Assembly (NCBI RefSeq): GCF_000176035.2
Contig: NC_015675.1
Span: 2,236,001 to 2,300,000, forward strand
DNA length: 64,000 nt
Direction: 5' to 3'
DNA from: Mesorhizobium opportunistum WSM2075
GTDB taxonomy: Bacteria > Pseudomonadota > Alphaproteobacteria > Rhizobiales > Rhizobiaceae
Shown: one piece after another, positions 52,256 through 62,870 of the stretch
Position numbering within the stretch: position 1 is the first letter of the stretch
Layout: the number at the start of each line of letters is the position of its first letter
Position numbers and translations under genes: made by a program
Notes under the pieces: model-generated
What the model saw: only the letters and a program-made list of their open reading frames with translations
Told to the model about the DNA's origin: nothing
Databases searched by the model: none

Positions 52256-53017
52256 TCACTTCGGTGCCATGCGGATGGCGCCGTCGAGGCGGATGGTCTC
52301 GCCGTTCAGCATCTGGTTCTCGATGATGTGCAGGGCAAGGGCGGCATATTCGGATGGTTCGCCGAGGCGAGAAGGGAAGGGCACGGCGGCGCCCAGCGAA
52401 TCCTGCACCTCCTGCGGCATGCCGGCCATCATCGGTGTCTTGAAGATGCCGGGCGCGATGGTGCAGACGCGGATCCCGGAACGGGCAAGGTCGCGCGCCA
52501 CCGGCAGCGTCATGCCGACCACGCCACCCTTGGAGGCCGAATAGGCCGCCTGGCCGATCTGGCCGTCATAGGCGGCGACCGAGGCCGTGTTGACGATGAC
52601 GCCGCGTTCGCCGCCCTGCAGCGGCTCGAGCTTCGCGGCGCGATCGGCGACGAGGCGGATCATGTTGAAGGTGCCGATCAGATTGACCTCGATCACCTTG
52701 CGGTACTGGTCGAGCGGATGCGGACCATCCTTGCCGATCGTCTTCACGCCGATGGCAATGCCGGCGCAGTTGACCAGGATGCGCGGCTCGCCGAGCTTGG
52801 CCGCGACCTCGGCGAGGGCGGCAGCGCCGCTGTCGGCGCTGCTGACGTCGCATTGGACGGCAATGCCGCTGATCTCGGCCGCGACCTTGGCGGCGCGGTC
52901 GATGCCGACATCGAATATGGCGACGCGGGCACCCTTGGCGGCAAGCGCCCGCGCCGTCGCCTCGCCAAGGCCGGAGCCGCCGCCGGTCACGATTGCGATC
53001 TGGCCGTTCGGGATCAT
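52256..53017 (-). CDS. SDR enzyme resembling 3-hydroxyacyl-CoA dehydrogenase
   Basis: This 253-residue SDR has cofactor loop [12 protein letters not shown], the NCAGI motif and catalytic YSASKGG (Tyr, Lys). The segments [20 protein letters not shown] and [20 protein letters not shown] are characteristic of type-2 hydroxyacyl-CoA dehydrogenases. The probable role is beta-oxidation of fatty acids. The start is the ATG at 53017; the longer frame upstream is not supported. Confidence 0.9.
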   Translation of the reverse strand: MIPNGQIAIVTGGGSGLGEATARALAAKGARVAIFDVGIDRAAKVAAEISGIAVQCDVSSADSGAAALAEVAAKLGEPRILVNCAGIAIGVKTIGKDGPHPLDQYRKVIEVNLIGTFNMIRLVADRAAKLEPLQGGERGVIVNTASVAAYDGQIGQAAYSASKGGVVGMTLPVARDLARSGIRVCTIAPGIFKTPMMAGMPQEVQDSLGAAVPFPSRLGEPSEYAALALHIIENQMLNGETIRLDGAIRMAPK

Positions 53018-53075
53018 GGCGTCATTTCCTTCCAGTGAAAGCAGGAAAGGATCAGTGCCAGATCGAACGGGAAGG

Positions 53076-53612
53076 TCAAGCCATGGCGGCGATGTGCTCG
53101 GCGACCCTGGCCTGACTGGCGTGACCGACCTCGCCCAAGAGCTTGGCGACGGAACCCGGCACGATCTCGTGCGACAGCAAGCGGTCGAGATCGACAGGGC
53201 GCGGCATCGAAATCTGGCCGCGCGGGATCCGCTTGAAGCCGAGCGGCCCGTAATAGGGCTCGTCGCCGACCAGTATGACGGCCGGCGCACCGGCCTTGGC
53301 GGCAGCTTCAAGCGCAATCGCCACCAGCCGGCGGCCAATGCCGAGATTCTTGAAGGCGGGCCGTACCGCGAGCGGCCCGAGCATCAGCGCGCGGCCGGGG
53401 CCGGCGGCAATGCGGGTCATGCGCACCGAAGCGACGACGATGTCGCCGTCGACGGCGACAAAGGACAGAGCGCGTTCGTGCCCTCCAGCCTCGCGAATCT
53501 TGTAGGCGGCCAGGACAAAGCGGCCGGGGCCGAAGGCCTCGTCGTTGATGGCTTCGATCTCAGCATCATGCGCCGGGATTTCCGGCAGGTATTTCACGTC
53601 GGCAAGGCTCAT
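53076..53612 (-). CDS. GNAT-family N-acetyltransferase
   Basis: This 178-residue protein fits the YhbS-like branch of GNAT enzymes: [20 protein letters not shown] with the acetyl-CoA loop (residues about 80-100), and [17 protein letters not shown]. The substrate is unknown. It lies 58 bases from the SDR start on the same strand, so the two might be co-transcribed. The ATG at 53612 is preferred to one 16 codons upstream. Confidence 0.88.
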   Translation of the reverse strand: MSLADVKYLPEIPAHDAEIEAINDEAFGPGRFVLAAYKIREAGGHERALSFVAVDGDIVVASVRMTRIAAGPGRALMLGPLAVRPAFKNLGIGRRLVAIALEAAAKAGAPAVILVGDEPYYGPLGFKRIPRGQISMPRPVDLDRLLSHEIVPGSVAKLLGEVGHASQARVAEHIAAMA

Positions 53613-53879
53613 GGTCTTTGCGTTCCGGTAGAGAGGAAAGGTTGCTGCAAACGGCAGCATTCGCCAGTCAGCGCTTCATCAAGCGCGGGCGCCCTTTCGT
53701 CGTCGGTCAAACCGGATCAAAGCAAAATCGAACATGCGGAGTGTCCGCTAGCATCAATTTTCGGCCGCTGCAATCGACCCCGTTCGCTGGCCCTAACGAT
53801 TGACAGTCTGTTCAGCCCTGATGATTTCAGCCTTGCCGCGTCGCGCTCTACATCAGGTGGAAAGGCGAAAGGACATCCC

Positions 53880-54869
53880 ATGGGATTGCTGGTCGACGGC
53901 AAGTGGCAGGACCGCTGGTACGACACCAAGGACAGCGGCGGCAAGTTCGTGCGGGCGCAGTCGCTGTGGCGCGACTGGATCACGCGTGACGGCAAACCGG
54001 CCGAAGGCCGCCATCGAGGCTTCAAGGCAGAGCCCGGCCGCTACCACCTCTATGTCTCGCTTGCATGTCCGTGGGCGCACCGGACGTTGATCTTTCGCGC
54101 GCTGAAGAGGCTCGAAGGCATCATCTCCGTCTCGGTCGTGCACCATTTCATGGGCGCGAACGGCTGGACGTTTCTCGCCGAGGACGGCGCCACCGGCGAC
54201 ACGCTCTACGGCCTCGACTTCCTGCACCAGATCTACACCAGGGCCGATCCGGCCTATTCCGGCCGGGTCACGGTGCCGGTGCTGTGGGACAAAAAGGAGC
54301 AGACCATCGTCTCCAACGAATCCTCCGAGATCATCCGGATGCTCAATTCAGCCTTCGACGAATGGGGCGATGCCGGTCTCGATTTCTATCCACAGCCCTT
54401 GCGCGGCGAGATCGATGCGATCAACGCTCTGGTCTATCCCGCTATCAACAACGGCGTCTATCGTGCCGGCTTCGCCACCACGCAAGCCGCCTATCAGGAG
54501 GCCTTCGACGCATTGTTCTCAGCGCTCGACACGCTCGAGGATCGGCTTTCCAAGCAGCGTTATCTCGTTGGCGATCGCATCACCGAAGCCGACTGGCGGC
54601 TGTTCACCACGCTTGTGCGCTTCGACCCGGTCTATGTCGGTCATTTCAAGTGCAATCTGCGCCGTATCGCCGACTATCCCAACCTGTCGAACTATCTGCG
54701 CGACCTCTATCAGGTGCCCGGCGTCGCCGGCACGGTGAACCTGCATCACATCAAGGCGCATTACTACGGCAGCCACGAAACGATCAACCCGACGCGGATC
54801 GTGCCCGTGGGGCCGGAGCTGGACTATACCGCGCCGCATGACCGGGGACGGTTCAGGAGGGCGGCCTGA
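53880..54869 (+). CDS. Glutathionyl-hydroquinone reductase
   Basis: This 329-residue Xi-class glutathione transferase has the catalytic Cys63 in YVSLACPWAHRTL, the N-terminal thioredoxin-like domain and C-terminal helices (DRITEADWRLFTTLVRFDPV). It reduces glutathionyl-hydroquinones with glutathione. The ATG at 53880 gives the family's typical start, GLLVDGKWQ. The very long open frame on this strand before it is antisense to two other genes. Confidence 0.94.
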   Translation: MGLLVDGKWQDRWYDTKDSGGKFVRAQSLWRDWITRDGKPAEGRHRGFKAEPGRYHLYVSLACPWAHRTLIFRALKRLEGIISVSVVHHFMGANGWTFLAEDGATGDTLYGLDFLHQIYTRADPAYSGRVTVPVLWDKKEQTIVSNESSEIIRMLNSAFDEWGDAGLDFYPQPLRGEIDAINALVYPAINNGVYRAGFATTQAAYQEAFDALFSALDTLEDRLSKQRYLVGDRITEADWRLFTTLVRFDPVYVGHFKCNLRRIADYPNLSNYLRDLYQVPGVAGTVNLHHIKAHYYGSHETINPTRIVPVGPELDYTAPHDRGRFRRAA

Positions 54870-54884
54870 TAGCCGGCAGGCTGA

Positions 54885-55366
54885 TCAGCGGAAAGGTTTG
54901 GTGTCGAGTTGCGTTTGTCTTTTGCGATTGGCTTTCAACATGCGATTTCCGAACCAACTCGAGTAACCGAAGGCGTTAAGGCAGAAGGCAAACAGCGTCG
55001 CCAATGCCATGATCGCAACCCAGCCACCAAATGGGATTCCTCTCAATTTTGCCGCCGTGGCGTCGTCCGCGAGTGAAAGCAGAAGGAAAAACATCGAGAA
55101 TAAAATGATGGCTATCGTGGAAAACACCACCGTTTTCCAATACTCCCCTCTATGGAAGGTTCTCCCATGTTTTCGTATGAACAGGGAATACGCCGTCAAA
55201 GTAGAGGCGAAATTCACCCCGAAATAGGTATTTTTCCGGTAAGCGCGATGAATGACGGAAAAATTATTGCCAGAGCGATCAGAGCCAGGCTGACTAAAAA
55301 CGTTACAAGCATGTAAATGCCGACATAAGGCCATATACTGACCGTATCTGTTTTCTCGTAAGCCAT
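54885..55366 (-). CDS. Membrane protein interrupted by a frameshift
   Basis: Two frames join into one protein. From ATG 55366 (after GAGGGG) the first frame reads AYEKTDTVSIWPYVGIYMLV and a membrane helix, ending at GKIPISG and a stop. The second frame continues GVNFASTLTAYSLFIRKHGR, then two more helices (VVFSTIAIILFSMFFLLLSL and VAIMALATLFAFCLNAFGYS). The switch is in a run of four G on the coding strand (55217-55220); one more G restores a single protein of about 160 residues. The function is unknown. Confidence 0.7.
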
Positions 55367-55441
55367 TTGTCGCCCCTCGATAAGATTTTAATGAAATTAA
55401 AATCATTGAAATCGAGGTTCAGGATAACTGTATTTCGTAAA

Positions 55442-55936
55442 TCACCAGTAACTAGAAGTCGGCTCTCCCTGGAAAACCTCGGCGATCCGCCGCAGTGTCG
55501 CCGGCGTCGTTGCTTTCGGCAAATGGTCCAGCGGGAAGAAGCCGGCTTCGGCGATCTCGTGGTCAGGCAGCTTGGGCGCCGTCTGGGCGAACTGCTCGAT
55601 GAGATAGAAGCCGACATGATCGCGGCGGCTGGAGCGGCGGTTGAAATGCATCGATTTCAGCGCCGGCGGGGCGGTAAGCGCGATGTTGCCTTCCTCTGCC
55701 AATTCGCGCGCCAGCGCTTCGTCCATGGTCTCGCCGACCTCGACGCCGCCGCCGGGAAGCTGCCAGCCCGGCACATAGGTGTGGCGGATGAGGAAAACGG
55801 AATTCGTGGCGGTATCGTGGATCAGGCCGCGCACGCCGAGCGTCATCGGCCGCCGCAGCACGAAATAGAGATGGAACAGCCGGGCCCTGAGGCCAGCCCA
55901 GCCGGTCTGGCGGAAGGGATCTTGCGGGCTCGTCAT
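55442..55936 (-). CDS. Nudix hydrolase
   Basis: This 164-residue protein has the Nudix box GGGVEVGETMDEALARELAE followed by EGNI, which binds magnesium and cleaves nucleoside diphosphates linked to another group. The substrate is unknown; relatives act on house-cleaning targets or sugar nucleotides. The gene diverges from a phosphoesterase gene. Confidence 0.93.
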   Translation of the reverse strand: MTSPQDPFRQTGWAGLRARLFHLYFVLRRPMTLGVRGLIHDTATNSVFLIRHTYVPGWQLPGGGVEVGETMDEALARELAEEGNIALTAPPALKSMHFNRRSSRRDHVGFYLIEQFAQTAPKLPDHEIAEAGFFPLDHLPKATTPATLRRIAEVFQGEPTSSYW

Positions 55937-55989
55937 CGGTAGCGAAACCGTGGGTGGAAAGGAGGGCGCTGGTCGCCTATGAAGGATGC

Positions 55990-56919
55990 ATGTTCAGGCT
56001 CGCGCATATTTCCGATGTCCATCTGGGGCCGCTCCCGGATGTATCCTATCGCGATCTCGCCTCCAAGCGCGTGCTCGGCTACGTCAACTGGCAGCGCAAC
56101 CGCCGCCGCCACATGCATGACGCCGTCATCGACACCATCGTCGCCGACGTCAAGGCGCAAAGTCCCGACCATCTCGCCGTCACCGGCGACCTGGTCAATC
56201 TGGCGCTCGACGGCGAGATCGAGATGGCCAGGCACTGGCTGGAGACGTTGGGACCGCCGCAAGACGTTTCCGTCGTTCCGGGAAACCACGATGCCTATGT
56301 GCCCGGCGCCTTCGACAAGGTCTGTCGCTCATGGGCGGCGTGGATGAGCGGTGACGGCATCAACACGCCGGTCGACCGCAATGCCTTTCCCTTTCTGCGC
56401 GTGCGCGGCAATGTCGCGCTGATCGGCGTCTCGACGGCGCGCGCCACGGCGCCCTTCATGGCCAATGGCTTCTTCATGGAGGGGCAGGCGGACCGGCTCG
56501 GCAAGATCCTGCGCGACACCGGCGGGCAAGGCCTGTTCCGCGCCATCATGATCCATCATCCGCCGGTGCGTGGCGCCGTCCCGCAGCACAAGCGGCTTTT
56601 CGGCATCGCCCGCTTCCACAAGATCATTCGCCGGCATGGCGCCGAGCTTGTCCTGCACGGTCATTCGCATCTGCCGTCGCTGTTCCAGATCGGGGTCCGC
56701 GGCGCCAAGGTCCCGGTTGTCGGCGTCGCCGCCGCCGGCCAGGCGCCGGGCGGCAAGCACCCGGCGGCACAGTACAATCTGTTCGATATCGACGGCGAAA
56801 AGGACAATTGGCGGATCCGCCTGACCCGGCGCGGCCTGACCGGGCCGGCGATACCGCCTGTCGACCTGCAGACGCTGGAACTGGGCGCCCAGGCCCTAGC
56901 CGCTACGGCCGCAAGCTGA
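55990..56919 (+). CDS. Calcineurin-like metallophosphoesterase
   Basis: This 309-residue enzyme has all metal motifs in order: ISDVHLG (residues 7-13), GDLVN, GNHDAYVP, HHPPVRG and HGHSHLP. It is likely a cyclic-nucleotide or phosphodiester hydrolase of the class III cyclase-associated type; the target cannot be read. The ATG at 55990 gives the common FRLAHISD start. It overlaps the next gene end by 17 bases (convergent). Confidence 0.93.
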   Translation: MFRLAHISDVHLGPLPDVSYRDLASKRVLGYVNWQRNRRRHMHDAVIDTIVADVKAQSPDHLAVTGDLVNLALDGEIEMARHWLETLGPPQDVSVVPGNHDAYVPGAFDKVCRSWAAWMSGDGINTPVDRNAFPFLRVRGNVALIGVSTARATAPFMANGFFMEGQADRLGKILRDTGGQGLFRAIMIHHPPVRGAVPQHKRLFGIARFHKIIRRHGAELVLHGHSHLPSLFQIGVRGAKVPVVGVAAAGQAPGGKHPAAQYNLFDIDGEKDNWRIRLTRRGLTGPAIPPVDLQTLELGAQALAATAAS

Positions 56920-57517
56920 GCCCCATTGCCACGAGACGGTCCCAGAACAGGGCGATCGACACCGCCAGGCCGACCAACGCGCCGGCGGCGATCAGGCCAA
57001 GGCCGGACAGGAAGGCAGACCAGCCCTTGCTGCGTTGTGGCGACCGCAGCGGCGGCTCCGCCTCGCTCACCTCGGCGCGCTTCATGCCGGCGATTGCCGG
57101 TTCGACCCCGCCTTCCATCATCCTCTGGCGCTCGACGATACGCTCGGCGACATAGCGTGTCACGGCGTTGGCAACCGGCTTCATCTCGGTCGATTCGGCG
57201 AGCACCACACGGCCGATGCGAGTGTCCTTGAGGAAGCGGTAGGTGCGGCGATCACGGCCCATCGCGACATGGCTGACGGCGTCGATCCACAGACGCGGCT
57301 GCAGCCCCGAGGAAACGACGAAATCGAAATTGTCCATGTCGGCTGGAACGTCGGCAAAGACGGGCGCGAGTTCGGCGGCCAGGAGATCGAGGCGCATGCG
57401 ATGCGCCTCGCGCATGTCGACGACGACATCGTCGCGGTCGGCAAAGGCGTTCTTCACATCACGGATGGCATCGGACAGTTTGCTTGACGGATCGATCTTT
57501 TCGCCTGCGTCCTTCAT
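56903..57517 (-). CDS. Conserved hypothetical protein with C-terminal membrane anchor
   Basis: This 204-residue protein has a soluble N-terminal two-thirds (DDVVVDMREAHRMRLDLLAA; FDFVVSSGLQPRLWIDAVSH) and one C-terminal membrane helix (GLGLIAAGALVGLAVSIALFW). It is a conserved unknown of rhizobia, as far as I recall, and would face the cytoplasm. It overlaps the 3' end of the phosphoesterase gene. Confidence 0.8.
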   Translation of the reverse strand: MKDAGEKIDPSSKLSDAIRDVKNAFADRDDVVVDMREAHRMRLDLLAAELAPVFADVPADMDNFDFVVSSGLQPRLWIDAVSHVAMGRDRRTYRFLKDTRIGRVVLAESTEMKPVANAVTRYVAERIVERQRMMEGGVEPAIAGMKRAEVSEAEPPLRSPQRSKGWSAFLSGLGLIAAGALVGLAVSIALFWDRLVAMGLSLRP

Positions 57518-57638
57518 CGGCGTGGCCTCGCGGGTTTGGTTAACACGCAGTTAACACAGCCGCCGGCAAAATGCACTGGCGAGATGGGGGGGCGAGGTCA
57601 GGGGGCGAAGCGCCGGGGATATGGCGCTCAGCGGCAAC

Positions 57639-58442
57639 TCAATCGGCGGTGGTGGCGAGTTTCGGGCGAACGGGTCTCGCGCGACGGTTCATGTTGCGCT
57701 GGATGATCCTGGCGATCAGATCGGGCGCTTCCTCGATCAGCATATGGCCGGCCTCCAGAACGTGATGCACATGAAAGCGCGCCGGCAGGCCATCCGCATG
57801 GGTGAAGGGCAGCACCGCGTCTTCAGTTCCCCACACCACCATCACGGGCATGGCCAGCGTGTCGAGCAGGTCGCGCGGGATGACGCCTTGCCGGTCGTCC
57901 CTGGTCATGGCAGCTGCGATCTCGACAAGTTTTTCCAGTTGCCCGGGCCGCCTGCGCATTTCGGAAAGCGTATCGGCGGCGTGATCAACAGGCAGCGCGC
58001 GTGGACCCGACATGGCGGCAAGGCAGGCAAGGATCTCGGACGACTCGCTCGCGGCGGCAAAGCGGCGCAACAGCGCCCCGTTGATCTCGGGGCCGAAGCC
58101 ACCGGGCGCCAACAGCGTCAGCGAGGCGACTTTTTCCGGGTCGGCCAGCGCCATCAGTACCGCGACAGCGCCGCCCATCGAGTGGCCGACCAAATGGACC
58201 CGCTTGAGCGCCCGCGCGGAGAGATCGGCGAGAATGGCCTTTGCCGCCACCTTGGCCGGACCGGCACCCGGGAAATCAAGCGACAAGCCGTGTCCCGGCA
58301 GATCATACGCCAGCGTGCGCGCCGAAGCCGACAGGGGAGAGATCACCTCACCCCAGACGTCATGGCAACCACCGAAGCCATGCAGCAGAACGATGGTCTT
58401 CGAACCAACACCTTGTTCGGCGGCATGAAGCGATGAAATCAT
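57639..58442 (-). CDS. Alpha/beta hydrolase
   Basis: This 267-residue protein has the oxyanion loop LLHGFGGCHDVW, the nucleophile elbow GHSMGGAVAV with Ser (near residue 88), an acid in VVWGTEDAVL and His in LEAGHMLIEEAP. It belongs to the BioH/esterase-like group of unknown substrate. The ATG at 58442 was chosen since the longer frame upstream contains no family sequence. Confidence 0.9.
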   Translation of the reverse strand: MISSLHAAEQGVGSKTIVLLHGFGGCHDVWGEVISPLSASARTLAYDLPGHGLSLDFPGAGPAKVAAKAILADLSARALKRVHLVGHSMGGAVAVLMALADPEKVASLTLLAPGGFGPEINGALLRRFAAASESSEILACLAAMSGPRALPVDHAADTLSEMRRRPGQLEKLVEIAAAMTRDDRQGVIPRDLLDTLAMPVMVVWGTEDAVLPFTHADGLPARFHVHHVLEAGHMLIEEAPDLIARIIQRNMNRRARPVRPKLATTAD

Positions 58443-58640
58443 GGATGCTGAAATTTTTTTGTTGTTGCAGGGTGCGCGACGCCAATTGTGGCTGAATTGC
58501 TCCTTGGCTGGCGCGATGACCAGTAAAATTTTCGCGATTTGTACGGTTGAAGACAGAACTCGGCGGTCAACAGGGCATTTGACGACCGGAGCGTACGAAA
58601 CCGACCATAACGCCACGCTGGGCCGCGGCTGTCGATGGCG

Positions 58641-60410
58641 TTAACTGGCGCTCTCAAGCCCGGAGGCGCGCAAGGCGCCGATCAGTCGCTCGGTCAAATC
58701 GGCCGGATATTTCCGATCGACGAAAGTCGCACGCGGATTGGCGGCGAATTTCGGAAATTTGGCGCTCAGCTCATCGAGCAGCTTGCGCGCCTGACCGTCC
58801 TGGCCGGCAATTTGGGCGCCGATCAGTCGCGCGGCGAGATAGTGTGATTTTGTTGCAGTCGTTCTCAAGGCGTTGCTGGCGATGGTTGCCTTGTTCATGT
58901 CGCCGAGCATGAATTCGCCGGCGAAGAGTCCGAAATCCCACCATGTCGGATGCCCGCTGGAGGCATCCACGGCATGGGCCAGAAGCGGTGTTCCCTCGGT
59001 GTAGCGGCCGGCGAAAATCAGCCCGTAACCATAGGCGGCGGCCATGGAGACGTCGTAGGGGTTGAGGTCATAGGCCTTGCGCATCCAGCGCAGCGCCTCG
59101 TCGGGATTGCCAAGGCGCGAATAGATGTAGCCATAGGCGCGATGCGCGTTAGGGCTGGTCGGCCCCATCTGTATGGCGCGGTGGGCGAATGTCAGCGCCT
59201 TCTCGATCGTCGCATCCGGCGGATAGGCGTAGTGGTCGTTCACCGCCTCGAGGTGCAACGAAGCGAGTTCCGAATAAACCAGCGACGATTTTGCGCCGTC
59301 GTCGGCCAAGGCCTCTAGGCAGCGGTACGCGGCCCCGTGGGTTCTGACGTTTTGGTCGAGATAGTATTTGCCGTTGAGCAGCAGGCATTGCGTCAGGCCG
59401 GTCTGCATGCCGCTCTGCTCGATATAGTTGTAGATCGTGCCGGAAGCGGGAAGAGCCGAACTCAGGATGCCGGCGATGCGGTCCTCGACGGCGTTCGGCG
59501 CGCTGTCGGCGGCGGTCAGGTTGCGCGACAAAAGCACCCGGCCGGTCGCCATGCTCTGCAGCTCGATGGTGATGTCGCCCGCGTCCGGTCCAGGCAGGAT
59601 ATCGAAGATGAAGCTCGTGGCATTGGTGACCGGATCGGTCTCGTCGGCGGCCTCGCGGCCGATGAAGTCGACCGTATCGAAACCGCTCAGACCGGCGCGC
59701 AAGGACGCGGCGACACGGCTGGCATCTTGGCCATTGGCCTTGACGGCGAGGTAGACGAGCGGCAGGGCCTCACTTGCCGGGGACCGGGCGATGCTGCCGG
59801 TCAAGCCGGCGGGCTCTAACGTAGCCGGTATGTCGCCGCCTGCCAGCAGGACGCCGCTGCCCTGACGCAGGATCAGAACACCGAGCATGGCGATGACCAC
59901 GGCGATCGCCATCCAGAAGAACCTAAGATGGCGTGCCACCGAGGGCTCCGGAACGGCAGTCGATGCCAGCAGTACGGCGGACGGAATGTCGGCGGCGCTC
60001 GGCTGCTCGGATGGCGATGCCAGCGCTTCCGTCTGCCCGGCAAGGCTGGCCGTTTCCGGCAAGCGGATCGCGTTGAGCTCATAGGCCGGGACATAGCCGC
60101 CGCGCGGAATGGCGATGCGGACGGGTTCGGCGACGCCTTCGTTGGCGAAATACTGCTGCAGCAAATCGCGCAGCCGGCCAGCCTGGACCCGCACCACCGC
60201 ATCGGTCGACGGATCGAAATCACCGTCCTTGCCGAAGACGTCCATGGCGATGGAAAAGCCCTTGAGCCTGTCGGCTTCGCCTGCCTGTTCGCGTTCGACG
60301 AGATAGCGGATCAGTTTGCGCGCGCGTTCGGACCGTCCAAACGTTTCGCTGGCAAGCAGTCGCTCCAGTGTCTCGCGCACTGCGGGGGCGGCAGGCGTGG
60401 CATGCTGCAA
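58641..60410 (-). CDS. Winged-helix protein with membrane segment and TPR-like repeats
   Basis: This 589-residue protein has an N-terminal DNA-binding-like domain common in rhizobial adenylate-cyclase-related regulators (residues 10-115, SERARKLIRYLVEREQAGEA; DAVVRVQAGRLRDLLQQYFA), one membrane helix (FFWMAIAVVIAMLGVLIL, about 165) and a periplasmic region with TPR-like repeats (residues about 370-560, PNAHRAYGYIYSRLGNPDEAL). It looks like a CadC/ToxR-style membrane-bound regulator. No catalytic cyclase domain is present. It stands alone. Confidence 0.8.
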   Translation of the reverse strand: MQHATPAAPAVRETLERLLASETFGRSERARKLIRYLVEREQAGEADRLKGFSIAMDVFGKDGDFDPSTDAVVRVQAGRLRDLLQQYFANEGVAEPVRIAIPRGGYVPAYELNAIRLPETASLAGQTEALASPSEQPSAADIPSAVLLASTAVPEPSVARHLRFFWMAIAVVIAMLGVLILRQGSGVLLAGGDIPATLEPAGLTGSIARSPASEALPLVYLAVKANGQDASRVAASLRAGLSGFDTVDFIGREAADETDPVTNATSFIFDILPGPDAGDITIELQSMATGRVLLSRNLTAADSAPNAVEDRIAGILSSALPASGTIYNYIEQSGMQTGLTQCLLLNGKYYLDQNVRTHGAAYRCLEALADDGAKSSLVYSELASLHLEAVNDHYAYPPDATIEKALTFAHRAIQMGPTSPNAHRAYGYIYSRLGNPDEALRWMRKAYDLNPYDVSMAAAYGYGLIFAGRYTEGTPLLAHAVDASSGHPTWWDFGLFAGEFMLGDMNKATIASNALRTTATKSHYLAARLIGAQIAGQDGQARKLLDELSAKFPKFAANPRATFVDRKYPADLTERLIGALRASGLESAS

Positions 60411-60669
60411 GTGTCGATCCTCTCGAAGTCGGCACAGGTTGAGGCACGATCATATAGTGCCCGCATCTCCACACAAGTATACACCCATTATGCGATCACG
60501 TACCTAACTGGATAATTTTCCAGTGGTTAATGGCCCCGCTGCAGGACGTCGGCGGACGCCGAAGCGCGCCGCCGACATCATCGGCCATTTTGGGCCAAGC
60601 CCGGTTCGGGTTCGAAAACGTCGCGCGAGAGCGCTGCTGCTCTCGCGCCGACGACCCGATCTGTGGGGA
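60411..60669. other. Gap between leuA and the winged-helix/TPR gene
   Basis: This 259-base stretch follows leuA (minus) and precedes the TPR gene start (minus). It should contain the promoter of the TPR gene. I see no RNA gene and no certain terminator. Confidence 0.35.
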
Positions 60670-62724
<2,055 letters not shown>

Positions 62725-62870
62725 TTACAGGAGCGGCTTGTGAGAGGCAAGCGGGGTGGGACCCGGTTGAATGCCATCCCAATGCGGTCGCTCTTCCCCG
62801 CGCGCCGCAAATGCGCCAGACTTGAGCGCTGGCGGGGCTGCGGTGCCCTTTCGCCGGGAGGGGACTGGCC

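Noticed and set aside
52587..53879. Long plus-strand extension before the glutathionyl-hydroquinone reductase
   Set aside because: It runs antisense through the SDR and GNAT genes; the family start is at 53880.
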